Of a DNA stretch of 64,000 bases, positions 44,763 through 53,968 are shown one piece after another. Origin of the DNA: Lachnospiraceae bacterium UBA1818. GTDB taxonomy: Bacteria; Bacillota; Clostridia; Lachnospirales; Lachnospiraceae. Made by a program: the position numbers and the translations under genes. Numbering within the stretch: the stretch's first letter is position 1; every line of letters starts with the position of its first letter. The notes below the pieces were generated by a model. It ran no database searches. It worked only from the letters and a program-made list of their open reading frames with translations, and was not told where the DNA came from. The stretch covers positions 62,001 to 126,000 of the forward strand of contig CAJFQZ010000008.1 of assembly GCA_904419285.1 (NCBI GenBank), read 5' to 3'.

Positions 44763-46076
44763 TCAGCTCTCCCTGAACCTTCGGATTTCCTCCAGCCGCT
44801 CAGCGGTCTTCTTCTCGTCGCCCTGGCCAGTCGGATGATAGTAGGTCCTGTCCTTTAAGCTGTCCGGCATGCACTGCATATGCGTCAGCTTCTCTTCTGT
44901 GTCGTGGGCATACTCATATCCTTTTCCATACCCCAGCTCCTTCATCAGGCCGGTGACTCCGTTCCGGATCTGCAGGGGCACCGGCTCCGCCCGCATGGTG
45001 CGCACATCCTTCTTACACGCCTCGCATGCCGTGTAGAGCGCATTTGACTTTGGCGCCATGGACAGGTACACGACCGCGTGGGTCAGATGGACGTCGCACT
45101 CCGGCATTCCGAGAAAATGACACGCCTGATAGGCAGCCACCGCCACCTGCAGGGCATTGCTGTCCGCCATCCCCACGTCCTCGCTGGCAAAACGGATCAG
45201 CCTTCTCGCGATGTACAGCGGATTCTCCCCGCCCTCCAGCATCCGCATCATCCAGTAGACCGCCGCATCTGGATCGCTGTTTCTCATGGACTTGTGGAGC
45301 GCAGAGATCAGGTTATAGTGTTCTTCGCCTGTCTTGTCATAGAGCAGGGATCTTCGGCTGATGCACTGCTCCAGCCCTTCGTCCGTGACCGTGATCCCCT
45401 CTGCACTGATCTCTCCGTTCAGCACCGCCATCTCCAGCGTATTGAGGGCTGTGCGCGCGTCCCCGTTTGCGAATGCCGCAATTGCCCTCACCGCCTCATC
45501 CGTGATCTTCACATTCTGTCCCCCGAATCCTTCCGGGCTCTCAAGGGCATGGCAGAGCAGCTTTATCAGATCCTTTTCCTCCAGCGCTTTGAGGACAAAC
45601 ACCCGGCATCTCGACAGGAGCGCGGCATTGATCTCAAAAGAGGGATTCTCCGTCGTCGCGCCGATCAGGATAATGCTCCCCCTCTCCACATAAGGGAGGA
45701 ATGCATCCTGCTGGGCCTTGTTGAACCGATGGATCTCATCCACGAAAAGCACGGTCCGAAGCCCCACTCTCCGGCTCTGCTCCGCCCGGTTCATGACTTC
45801 CCTGATCTCCTTGATCCCGCTGGTCACCGCGCTGAAATTAATGAATTCCGATCGGGTCTTCCCGGCGATGATACTTGCAAGCGTTGTCTTTCCGACCCCC
45901 GGCGGTCCCCAGAATATCATAGAAGAGATCTGATCCCGCTCGATCAGCTGGCGCAGGATTTTTCCCTTTCCCACCAGGTGCTCCTGCCCCACAAAGTCAT
46001 CCAGAGAGGACGGGCGCAGTCTGCTTGCCAGAGGAGTCGTAACACGGTTATTATCAAATAATGTCATCTGTTCCAT
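44763..46076 (-). CDS. rarA: Replication-associated recombination protein RarA
   Basis: A 437-residue AAA+ ATPase (MgsA/RarA, related to human WRNIP1) that acts at stalled replication forks. It has RPSSLDDFVGQEHLVG, Walker A GPPGVGKTTLA (about 54-64), Walker B VLFVDEIHRFNKAQQD (about 107-122) and the tetramerisation domain in the C-terminal third. The start at 46076 has GGAGG eight bases upstream. Its promoter is built into the terminator of pnp. Confidence 0.94.
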   Translation of the reverse strand: MEQMTLFDNNRVTTPLASRLRPSSLDDFVGQEHLVGKGKILRQLIERDQISSMIFWGPPGVGKTTLASIIAGKTRSEFINFSAVTSGIKEIREVMNRAEQSRRVGLRTVLFVDEIHRFNKAQQDAFLPYVERGSIILIGATTENPSFEINAALLSRCRVFVLKALEEKDLIKLLCHALESPEGFGGQNVKITDEAVRAIAAFANGDARTALNTLEMAVLNGEISAEGITVTDEGLEQCISRRSLLYDKTGEEHYNLISALHKSMRNSDPDAAVYWMMRMLEGGENPLYIARRLIRFASEDVGMADSNALQVAVAAYQACHFLGMPECDVHLTHAVVYLSMAPKSNALYTACEACKKDVRTMRAEPVPLQIRNGVTGLMKELGYGKGYEYAHDTEEKLTHMQCMPDSLKDRTYYHPTGQGDEKKTAERLEEIRRFRES

Positions 46077-46103
46077 ATTATGCACCTCCCTGCATCTGTC
46101 TCT

Positions 46104-46132
46104 ATTATAAAAGCCGGAGAAGAAGGAAACAA
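46104..46132 (-). promoter_or_regulatory. Promoter of rarA, overlapping the pnp terminator
   Basis: TTGTTT (46132-46127), 17 bases and TATAAT (46109-46104). The spacer is the downstream arm of the pnp terminator and the -10 begins within its T tract. Confidence 0.6.
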
Positions 46133-46162
46133 TATCTATCTGACAGTTCCTTCCACTCCGGC
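46110..46162 (-). terminator. Terminator of pnp
   Basis: A 16-position stem (GCCGGAG-GGAAGGAA against TTCCTTC-CTCCGGC with one mismatch) followed by TTTTAT, 54 bases after the pnp stop. Confidence 0.8.
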
Positions 46163-46216
46163 CTCTTATCTGCCGTCCGATGCTGTGCGCCGTACTTACG
46201 TTTCTTCTATTATTTC

Positions 46217-48304
46217 TTATTCAGCCACATCTCTCATGCTGAAGCTGAATCTTCCCATCTTGTCCTTGCCAAGGCATACGACCTTGACCACGTCGCCGAT
46301 CGAAAGGACATCCTCAACCTTGTCCACTCTCTTCTTGGAGATCTTGGATATATGGACCAGGCCTTCCTTGCCCGGTGCGAACTCGAGAAATGCGCCGAAG
46401 TCTTTGATGCTTACGACCTTGCCCTCGAATACCTGGCCTGCCTCGAAGTCTGTGACGATCGTGTGGATCAGCTTCGCCGCCTGATCCATTGCTTCCTTCT
46501 CTGTTCCGCAGATGGAGACGGATCCGTCGTCCTCAATATCGATCTTCACGCCGGTCTGCTCGATGATCGCGTTGATCGTCTTGCCTCTCTGTCCGACTAC
46601 ATCGCCGATCTTCTGAGGATCGATCTGCATCTGGATGATCTTCGGAGCGTACGGTCCGACTTCCGGCCTCGGCTCGGCGATCGCCTTGTTCATTACTTCA
46701 TCAATGATATAAGTCCTTGCCTTCTTCGTCGCAGCGATAGCCTCCTCGATGATCGGTCTTGTCAGGCCGTGGATCTTGATATCCATCTGGATCGCAGTGA
46801 TTCCCTTGTGGGTTCCTGCAACCTTGAAGTCCATATCGCCGAAGAAGTCTTCCAGTCCCTGAATGTCTGTCAGGACGATATAATCATCGTCCGTCTCTCC
46901 TGTCACAAGACCTGCGGAGATACCTGCCACTGCAGCCTTGATCGGCACGCCGGCAGCCATCAGCGACATGCTGGATGCGCACACGCTGGCCTGTGATGTG
47001 GATCCGTTGGACTCAAATGTCTCGGATACCGTGCGGATCGCATACGGGAACTCTGCCTCGCTCGGGAGCACCGGGATAAGCGCTCTCTCGGCAAGCGCTC
47101 CGTGTCCGATCTCGCGGCGTCCCGGTCCTCTTGACGGCTTCGTCTCGCCGACAGAGTAAGACGGGAAGTTATAGTGGTGCATATATCTCTTTGAGGTCTC
47201 ATTTTCATCCAGTCCGTCCAGTCTCTGAGCCTCAGAAAGGGGAGCCAGAGTTGTCACGTTGCAGATCTGTGTCTGTCCTCTCGTGAACATTGCGGAACCG
47301 TGAACTCTCGGGATCAGGTCCACTTCAGCCGCAAGCGGCCTGATCTGATCGATCGCACGTCCGTCCGGACGCTTGTGATCCTTCAGGATCATCTTTCTGA
47401 CCGTCTTCTTCTGATACTGGTAAACCGCCTCGCCGAGAACCGAGAGCCATTCCTCATTGTCTGCGAACGCCTCCTCCAGCTTCTCTGTGATCACGCGGAT
47501 ATTCTCTTCTCTCGTCTGCTTGTCATCCGTAAATACAGCTTCTTCCATCTGCTCCGGTGGAACGATTTCCCTGATCGCCGCGAAAAGCTCTTCCGGAACA
47601 GAGAAATGCTCATAATCATGCTTCGGCTTTCCGCACTCTGCAACGATCGTGTCGATGAATGCGATCACCTTCTGGTTAAGATCATGAGCCGCAAAGATTG
47701 CCTCGATCATCTTATCCTCCGGCACTTCGTTGGCGCCCGCCTCGATCATGATCACTTTTTCTTTCGTGGAAGCCACTGTAAGAGACAGATCAGATACTGT
47801 GCGCTGTTCAGACGTCGGATTGAACACAAACTCTCCGTCAATAAGACCTACCTGTGTAGTAGAGATCGGGCCGTCGAACGGGATATCGGAAATGCAGGTA
47901 GCGATTGCCGCACCAAGCATGGCTGTCAGCTCCGGGCTGCAGTCCTGATCCACTGACAGCACAAGGTTCTCCAGTGTCACATCGTTTCTGTAATCCTTCG
48001 GGAACAGCGGACGCATCGGACGGTCGATGACACGGTCTGTCAGGATCGCATTCTCCGACGCTTTTCCCTCTCTCTTGTTGAATCCTCCCGGAATCTTTCC
48101 TACCGCATACATTCTCTCGTTATATTCCACGCTCAGAGGGAAGAAATCGATTCCCTCTCTCGGCTTCTCTGATGCAGTCGCCGTACACAGGACAGTCGTA
48201 TCGCCGTAGTGCATCAGGACAGCGCCGTTGGCCTGTTTTGCCACTCTGCCGACGTCCACGCGCAGAGTTCTTCCGGCCAGTTCCATCTCAAATTTCTTGT
48301 ACAT
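46217..48304 (-). CDS. pnp: Polyribonucleotide nucleotidyltransferase
   Basis: This 695-residue enzyme degrades RNA 3' to 5' with phosphate. It has two RNase PH-like domains (first FFPLSVEYNERMYAVGKIPGGFNKREGK, recognised in part; second PSRGPGRREIGHGALAERAL), a KH domain (VGQRGKTINAIIEQTGVKI) and an S1 domain (FEGKVVSIKDFGAFLEFAPGKEGLVH, in part). The length is typical. It follows rpsO, a conserved pairing, but has its own promoter and a structured leader in between. Confidence 0.97.
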   Translation of the reverse strand: MYKKFEMELAGRTLRVDVGRVAKQANGAVLMHYGDTTVLCTATASEKPREGIDFFPLSVEYNERMYAVGKIPGGFNKREGKASENAILTDRVIDRPMRPLFPKDYRNDVTLENLVLSVDQDCSPELTAMLGAAIATCISDIPFDGPISTTQVGLIDGEFVFNPTSEQRTVSDLSLTVASTKEKVIMIEAGANEVPEDKMIEAIFAAHDLNQKVIAFIDTIVAECGKPKHDYEHFSVPEELFAAIREIVPPEQMEEAVFTDDKQTREENIRVITEKLEEAFADNEEWLSVLGEAVYQYQKKTVRKMILKDHKRPDGRAIDQIRPLAAEVDLIPRVHGSAMFTRGQTQICNVTTLAPLSEAQRLDGLDENETSKRYMHHYNFPSYSVGETKPSRGPGRREIGHGALAERALIPVLPSEAEFPYAIRTVSETFESNGSTSQASVCASSMSLMAAGVPIKAAVAGISAGLVTGETDDDYIVLTDIQGLEDFFGDMDFKVAGTHKGITAIQMDIKIHGLTRPIIEEAIAATKKARTYIIDEVMNKAIAEPRPEVGPYAPKIIQMQIDPQKIGDVVGQRGKTINAIIEQTGVKIDIEDDGSVSICGTEKEAMDQAAKLIHTIVTDFEAGQVFEGKVVSIKDFGAFLEFAPGKEGLVHISKISKKRVDKVEDVLSIGDVVKVVCLGKDKMGRFSFSMRDVAE

Positions 48305-48428
48305 AGTTTTCTCCTTTAAATAAATATGATTCCCTGCAGGCAGGCGTCTCCGAAACTACTGAAAAACATATTAAACAGCGCCTAATATACTTTTCAGTGG
48401 TCTCGGTTACATCTCTCTGCCCGCAATC
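48305..48428 (-). promoter_or_regulatory. pnp leader with long hairpin
   Basis: About 124 untranslated bases. A long stem forms from ACTGAAAAGTATATTA and TTAATATGTTTTTCAGT (near 48400-48357) around GGCGCTGT. In E. coli a leader hairpin cut by RNase III lets PNPase control its own mRNA; a similar role here is only inferred. Confidence 0.55.
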
Positions 48429-48434
48429 CAATTT

Positions 48435-48463
48435 ATTATATCACACTATATTTCATTAGGCAA
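48435..48463 (-). promoter_or_regulatory. Sigma-A promoter of pnp
   Basis: TTGCCT (48463-48458), a 17-base spacer and TATAAT (48440-48435) with an upstream TG, giving an extended -10. It starts directly after the rpsO terminator. Confidence 0.75.
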
Positions 48464-48474
48464 ACATTTTTAAA

Positions 48475-48507
48475 GGGCGCCCGGCACATCTTCTGTGCCT
48501 GACGCCC
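48475..48507 (-). terminator. Terminator of rpsO
   Basis: A two-part stem (GGGCG with CGCCC and GGCAC with GTGCC, three mismatched bases between) 11 bases after the rpsO stop, followed by a weak TTTAAAAA tail. Some read-through into pnp is likely. Confidence 0.6.
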
Positions 48508-48517
48508 TCTGAAATGA

Positions 48518-48784
48518 TTATTTTCTAAGTCCAAGTCTCTCGATCAGTGAACGGTATCTCTCGATGTCCACTTTCTTAAGGTATGCAAGAAGTCCTCTTC
48601 TCTGACCAACCATCTTAAGAAGTCCTCTTCTTGAGTGGTGATCCTTCGGATTCGCCTTGAAGTGCTCTGTCAGCTCGTTGATTCTTGCTGTCAGGATAGC
48701 AACCTGTACCTCCGGTGATCCTGTGTCTCCTTCTGTTCTTCCATACTCTTTGATGATAGCCTGTTTCTTGTCCTTTGCGATCAT
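48518..48784 (-). CDS. rpsO: 30S ribosomal protein S15
   Basis: An 88-residue primary binding protein of 16S rRNA. It has the typical [20 protein letters not shown] start, the conserved [22 protein letters not shown] centre (recognised in part) and [11 protein letters not shown] at the end. The ATG at 48784 lies eight bases from AGGAGG; the one at 48790 is too close. Its leader of about 95 bases has self-complementary parts (GTAAC with GTTAC), which fits S15 autoregulation known in other bacteria. Confidence 0.96.
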   Translation of the reverse strand: MIAKDKKQAIIKEYGRTEGDTGSPEVQVAILTARINELTEHFKANPKDHHSRRGLLKMVGQRRGLLAYLKKVDIERYRSLIERLGLRK

Positions 48785-48883
48785 TTTCATTTCCTCCTTA
48801 AAATATCTCTTACAAAACGCCTGACATTAAGTAACGGTCGGAGTGATCCTGTTACCGAATGCCGGTTCATTTCATACTTGCAA

Positions 48884-48912
48884 AGTATAGCATACCGCAC
48901 TCTGAATGTAAA
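48884..48912 (-). promoter_or_regulatory. Sigma-A promoter of rpsO
   Basis: TTTACA (48912-48907), a 17-base spacer and TATACT (48889-48884) preceded by TGC. It lies 31 bases before the end of the GH84 gene. Confidence 0.7.
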
Positions 48913-48942
48913 GGGAAAAATCAACCTCTTCCGAAATCTCCT

Positions 48943-51900
48943 TTATTTTGTTCTTTTCTTAATGAAAACAGTCCCATTTATCAGCAGCACAGCCGCTCCC
49001 GCCATCAGAAGAAATACCCGTGCCGTATCCTCGTCTCCCGTCTTTGCCGCCTTGACTCTGGTATCCTCTGCAGCGTCAGCGGTATCCGCAGCGTCCCTGG
49101 AACCTGCGGCGGCAACGGTATCTGCTGTGGGTGTGGAACCGGCGGCATCCGCGGTACCGATGACGGACGCGGTCAGTTTTTCCATTGCATCTTCCAGTGC
49201 TTCCACGGACGTACTGACTTTCTCCTCTGTCGCACTTCCGTCTGCAAGCACCGTTTTGGCCTCGGCAAGAGCTGCGCGCATTACAGAAAAGCTCTGTGCA
49301 TCATAGTCCGCCTCATTCAGCACCTCTGCCTGTCTGATCAGTTCTTCCAGAAGGCTCTTATCCGGCTTCAGTCTCAGGTCTGCCATTGCTTTCAGAAGAT
49401 TCCGCCATGCATTGTCCACATCTTCCTGCGGCGCGAATTCGTCTTCATAAACGTTTTCTGCCGTATCCAGAGCTGTCACAAATGCAGGCCTGCCTTCTTC
49501 CAGATATGCGTCCAGATTGCTGTTCATCGTCTCTGCCAGCGAGAGGACCTTCGCCAGGTCGTCCTTATCGGCTTCCTTAAATTCCATGTACTGCATTGCC
49601 TTGATCAGATTCTGCCAAGCGGCGTCCACAGCGTTCTGCGTCACGGAACCGTCTCCTGCCTTCACTCTTTCAAGGATATCCTCAGCATCCCTGAGCGCCT
49701 TCTCAAAATTCTCTGTCACGGCATCCATCACGCCGTCGGTATCGACATCCCCTGCCAGTTCGATCGCATATTCCAGAACAGCGGTTGAGATCTCTTTCCC
49801 GGGTTCCGGTTCCTCTGCTCCCTCTCCTACAGTCACAGTGAGCAAAGCCTCATATCCCAGAGGATTGGAAAGGTTATAGCGGTACGGAAGAAAGCCTGCA
49901 ATATCCGCGGCTCCGTCTGCAGACGTATCCACCTCATCCGGGCTCCATTCCGGCATTACAAGGACCTTTGTCTCCTGGGGGTCATCCTCTGCCTTTACGG
50001 CTGCCTGTACAAAGACCGGAAGTTCAACTGCCGCTCCGATCTCCACCCTCTGTTCCTCCGGGTCCTGTACGGATACATAATCCATCTCCGCACGGCGTCT
50101 CACACCGCTCACTTCAAGCTCCTGCAGTCCGATACAGTTCCCGGCAGCCACACTGTTGATGGACCGGAACACAAGGCGCACATATCTTGCCATGACCGGA
50201 ACTTCAAACTCCTCATCCACAGTATCTGTCGGATAAGTCGGCCCATTATTTTCGTGTGTGATCGTCTTTACTGTAACCCAGTTCTCCTTGTCGTCCGATA
50301 CCTGGATATCGTAATCTGTAGGATACACTTTATTATAATAGCTCATTTTAATGCCGGAGATCATATTGGAATAGCCTCCGAGATCTACGATGATCCACTG
50401 CGGACTTGACGCGCCGGCGCCCTTCAGGGCACCGCTGTCCCATTTTGTATCCAGGCTGCCGTCCACAGCCGACTCCGGCTTGACGGATGGAACCTCTATG
50501 CCGGATACTTCCACCGGCTGATTCAGCGCCAGATTAACCGTCTCCGTGGAATCCGGGGTTCCGTCATCCAGATAGATGTTATCCACCGCCTGTCCGATGT
50601 CCCCTGAGGCATCCTCGCCGTAAGTGACGACGATCTCACTGATCTCCGCCGGAATGCCCGCCCTGAACTCAAGGCGCACCGCATAAATGCCGCCCTCAGG
50701 CGCTTCAAAGATCTGATCTGTATCCGTAAGCTCTCCCAGCTTCTCCATGGTTCCGTCCGGTTTTTCTACAAGGACGTCTGCATTGCTGGAGCCATTCTGA
50801 AGGATACGGAACTTTTCCACATTTATATTCCCGGTGATCCGGTATTCCAGATAATCTCCTTCTTCCGTATCCCCCGTAAGGAACACACTGGAGAGATCTC
50901 TGTCATTCACAAAAGCCGTATTACCCGATGTATTTGTGATCACCGCCGCCGGATCGATCCTTTCCGGAGTCTCTGTATCCTGGTTGAGTGTGATCTCATA
51001 CAGCCGGAGCGCCGCGTCTGCATCGGCGGTAAGCTCCAGTTTAAGATATCTCGCCTGTGCGCCCCGGGCGTCGGCAGTATAGTTTCTCACAGGCGGCTCC
51101 ACGACGCCTTCATCTCCAAATGTTTTGACCGTTGTGTAGTTCACATTATCCTCAGAGATCGAAAGCTCCGCCTGATAGATCCGCTGCGCGCCGTCCGCTG
51201 TGGCAATCGTGATATCATACAGTTCCTGCGTCAGGCCCAGATCAAAAATGATATAGTTTCCGGCGCGCTGGGCCTGTGCAGTCTCCACATAAGTTTCCCT
51301 GCTGCCGTCCAGCACGTCTGCCCACTCTCCGCCCTGGGCGAGAGACATGTCTGAATCTTTCACCGTGATGACAGGCTGAAGATTCTCAACAGATATCTCC
51401 AGCTTGGACAGCACCGCTGAGACACTCTCATCCCCCCTGTTGATCAGGCGCACATATCTTGCGGCAGCGTTCTCTGACAGATCTCCCGGATCCGCCTCTG
51501 TCCATCTGTCGCCATGCAGAGAGTACTCCAGGCTCAGCCCGCCCAGACCGTTTCCTTCAGTCAGGATCCGGGAGATCTCCGCGATATCCTTTTTCTTGAT
51601 CCCGATATAATCGCCGGGGTCAAACGTGATTCTTCCTAAATTGCGGATCCCATACTGCTTCTCCCGGATAGTGAGCGGCGCTGCAGCATATTCCTCCATG
51701 TTTGTGTAAACTCTGTCAGCTGCAGTTTCCTCATTTGCTTCCGCCAGAATGCCGTCCATATATGCTCCAACATGCTCCATGCACGCTTCCACAAAAGGCA
51801 CGACCCGTTTGCTGGCCGCTTTGACCGCCGGCTTATTCGCTCCGTCCGGATACTGGTAGGTCCTCTCATTATATCTGCTCATCTCAGCAGAGGCAGAGGC

Positions 51901-53760
51901 AAACGCCTCCCAGATCACGCCAAGATCTGCATTTTCTTTATCCATTTCCATCTCGGCAGTCAGCAGCTTCTCCCCTGCTGACGCCACATTTTTCAAAGCC
52001 TGAAGCCATCCTTCTCCGCCATCTGTTCCTCCCGGATTGGACAGTTCCTGGACAAGCGCCTCATTTTCACAATTCTCCATAAAGTCATCGATTGCCGACT
52101 GGATGTGCCGGAACTCCGCAAGAAGATCCTGAGCTTCCTGATCCGATGAGATATCCTGTCCGTCTTCGATCCGTGCAAGGACATTTTCCAGTTCGTCTTT
52201 TATGTACAGCGACTCTTCAAATCCCTGGGGCACCCGTCCTGATCCCGGACAGTCAGACACATTTCTTGCGATTGTCAGATATGCATCGTAAACTTCCGGC
52301 TGAAGATACTTAAAGCACTGTTCCCATACCTCTTCTGTATGTGCGGAATAATTATTCACGTTCCAGAAGTATGCTCCCAGCTGGAAAAGGGCAACCTTAT
52401 CCGCTTCTGCAAAGAAGATCGGATTGGACACCGCTCCGGCCAGCCCGCTGATATTATCTCTGATGTAATGGGCGCTGCTTCCCAGGAAAATCCCGGACTT
52501 TGCATGCTCGCTGCAGGGATAGTTTACCCAGAAAACCGGACTGTGTCCTGTATTATTGATCACATAGTCAATAGCGCTCTGCTCAAATGGAGAATTCACA
52601 TCCAGGCCTGTCCAGAAAATAAACACATCCTGGTCAAACCCTTTCATTGCTTCAAGTTCCGCCGGTCTCGCCCAGCTGTTGTTGTATCCCTGAGGGCAGT
52701 AAATAATATTTCCGCATCCCTTTGGCTTGATATATTCCCGATTCAGATCATTGACCAGCTGCACCACAACTTCGTTTGATCCCGAACCGAAATCATCATT
52801 CAGGATGCAGAATCTTCTCACGCCGATCTCATACAGCTGGTCAAACTTTGCTTTCAACTGTTCTTTACGCTCTTCGTAGCGCGGATCCGTGACAGAAGTG
52901 ATCCCGGAAAGCATGCTTGTCAGATGTACAGACCATGCGAATTCACATTTTGTCTTTTCCTGAAGCGCAGTAAGCTCACGGAACTCCGCGATCGTCTCCT
53001 CCGGATAAGGTTCCGCCCATTTGCTCGTATGATATGCGTCCGTTTTAGACGCATAGACATAGAGATTCATCTTTATGTCTCGTGTAAATTCCATCAGGCT
53101 TTTTCTCTGCTCATGCGTCCAGCCCCCATAAAATCCCTCGATGTATCCTCTTGCATCAATAGAAGCATAATCCTCGATCTCCACAGGAAGGAATTTTTCT
53201 CCGACAAAGGAAGAAAACATCATCTTCAGCGTTGAAACACCATAAAACGCCGCCGTGGCATCTTTTCCGAGAATATAGATGCTGCCGTCTTCTGCATAGA
53301 GAGAATAAGCGTCAGACCGGGAAAACAGCGCATCATCTATGCCCTTGTCCTGAAACCACTGATCAGCCTGGTCCCCGCTGTCCTTGATGCCGATCACAAT
53401 ACTTCCTTCTCCGCCTGCACTCTCCGCATCTGTCCGTGTTCTCCCGTAATCCTCAAGTACTTCATCGAGATAGTCCAGTGCAGCCTGATCGATTCCGCTT
53501 CCCGCCACAACATCTACATTTTCGGGCAGAATAAAAGCCGACCCCTCTGTGTACTCAATTGACTGAGGGATCGGATAAATCTGATATGCATCCCCGTCTG
53601 CCGAGTATGCATCGCCTTCCTGCCAGGAAGACTCCCAGGGTGAAGCCTGCGTCGTTTCCGCACTCTCCTGACCGGCCCCCATGACCGGTACTGAGGTGAC
53701 AAGCATCGCCGCCGCAGCCGCCAGGGCAAAAAATTTTGTGATTTTTCTGCTCTTTCCCAT
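48943..53760 (-). CDS. Large secreted GH84 beta-N-acetylhexosaminidase
   Basis: A 1605-residue surface enzyme. The signal peptide (KFFALAAAAAMLVTSVPVMGAG) is followed by a GH84 N-domain (YQIYPIPQSIEY) and the GH84 barrel (ARGYIEGFYGGWTHEQR, YASKTDAYHTSKWAEPYP). The catalytic aspartate pair is in ILNDDFGSG. Then come a helical domain, two or three CBM32/F5-8C-like sugar-binding domains (NLALNQPVEVSG, YVRLVFRSI), and three FIVAR-type repeats (about 1370-1540). The C-terminus is AAKTGDE, a membrane helix and KKRTK, like a sortase signal but without LP. Relatives such as Clostridium perfringens NagJ remove GlcNAc from mucin. The start at 53760 has AAGGG seven bases upstream. Confidence 0.92.
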   Translation of the reverse strand: MGKSRKITKFFALAAAAAMLVTSVPVMGAGQESAETTQASPWESSWQEGDAYSADGDAYQIYPIPQSIEYTEGSAFILPENVDVVAGSGIDQAALDYLDEVLEDYGRTRTDAESAGGEGSIVIGIKDSGDQADQWFQDKGIDDALFSRSDAYSLYAEDGSIYILGKDATAAFYGVSTLKMMFSSFVGEKFLPVEIEDYASIDARGYIEGFYGGWTHEQRKSLMEFTRDIKMNLYVYASKTDAYHTSKWAEPYPEETIAEFRELTALQEKTKCEFAWSVHLTSMLSGITSVTDPRYEERKEQLKAKFDQLYEIGVRRFCILNDDFGSGSNEVVVQLVNDLNREYIKPKGCGNIIYCPQGYNNSWARPAELEAMKGFDQDVFIFWTGLDVNSPFEQSAIDYVINNTGHSPVFWVNYPCSEHAKSGIFLGSSAHYIRDNISGLAGAVSNPIFFAEADKVALFQLGAYFWNVNNYSAHTEEVWEQCFKYLQPEVYDAYLTIARNVSDCPGSGRVPQGFEESLYIKDELENVLARIEDGQDISSDQEAQDLLAEFRHIQSAIDDFMENCENEALVQELSNPGGTDGGEGWLQALKNVASAGEKLLTAEMEMDKENADLGVIWEAFASASAEMSRYNERTYQYPDGANKPAVKAASKRVVPFVEACMEHVGAYMDGILAEANEETAADRVYTNMEEYAAAPLTIREKQYGIRNLGRITFDPGDYIGIKKKDIAEISRILTEGNGLGGLSLEYSLHGDRWTEADPGDLSENAAARYVRLINRGDESVSAVLSKLEISVENLQPVITVKDSDMSLAQGGEWADVLDGSRETYVETAQAQRAGNYIIFDLGLTQELYDITIATADGAQRIYQAELSISEDNVNYTTVKTFGDEGVVEPPVRNYTADARGAQARYLKLELTADADAALRLYEITLNQDTETPERIDPAAVITNTSGNTAFVNDRDLSSVFLTGDTEEGDYLEYRITGNINVEKFRILQNGSSNADVLVEKPDGTMEKLGELTDTDQIFEAPEGGIYAVRLEFRAGIPAEISEIVVTYGEDASGDIGQAVDNIYLDDGTPDSTETVNLALNQPVEVSGIEVPSVKPESAVDGSLDTKWDSGALKGAGASSPQWIIVDLGGYSNMISGIKMSYYNKVYPTDYDIQVSDDKENWVTVKTITHENNGPTYPTDTVDEEFEVPVMARYVRLVFRSINSVAAGNCIGLQELEVSGVRRRAEMDYVSVQDPEEQRVEIGAAVELPVFVQAAVKAEDDPQETKVLVMPEWSPDEVDTSADGAADIAGFLPYRYNLSNPLGYEALLTVTVGEGAEEPEPGKEISTAVLEYAIELAGDVDTDGVMDAVTENFEKALRDAEDILERVKAGDGSVTQNAVDAAWQNLIKAMQYMEFKEADKDDLAKVLSLAETMNSNLDAYLEEGRPAFVTALDTAENVYEDEFAPQEDVDNAWRNLLKAMADLRLKPDKSLLEELIRQAEVLNEADYDAQSFSVMRAALAEAKTVLADGSATEEKVSTSVEALEDAMEKLTASVIGTADAAGSTPTADTVAAAGSRDAADTADAAEDTRVKAAKTGDEDTARVFLLMAGAAVLLINGTVFIKKRTK

Positions 53761-53793
53761 AAATTTTCCCTTCTTTTTGTTCATTTTTATAAG

Positions 53794-53822
53794 ATTATAG
53801 CATTGCAAATTCAGCAGAGCAA
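53794..53822 (-). promoter_or_regulatory. Sigma-A promoter of the GH84 gene
   Basis: TTGCTC (53822-53817), a 17-base spacer and TATAAT (53799-53794) preceded by TGC. The -35 directly adjoins the T tract of the preceding terminator. Confidence 0.75.
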
Positions 53823-53823
53823 T

Positions 53824-53860
53824 AAAAAAAGAGGGGTTTTCCTTCTTTCCCCCCTTTTTC
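53824..53860 (-). terminator. Terminator of the rimP-ribF operon
   Basis: AGGGG pairs with CCCCT across a purine-rich loop, followed by seven T on the minus strand. It ends the long operon downstream of ribF; about 100 bases between the ribF stop and this hairpin show nothing else. Confidence 0.7.
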
Positions 53861-53968
53861 TAAGGCATTTTGCATATATTCTCTCAGAACAAACATCCGG
53901 AAGATGTATCCATGGAAAATTTTACAGAGCGCTGATCATATTTTCGGGATGCCGGTACAGAAGAACGC

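Noticed and set aside
45078-46061. 327-codon open frame on the plus strand
   Set aside because: Antisense to rarA; no family features.
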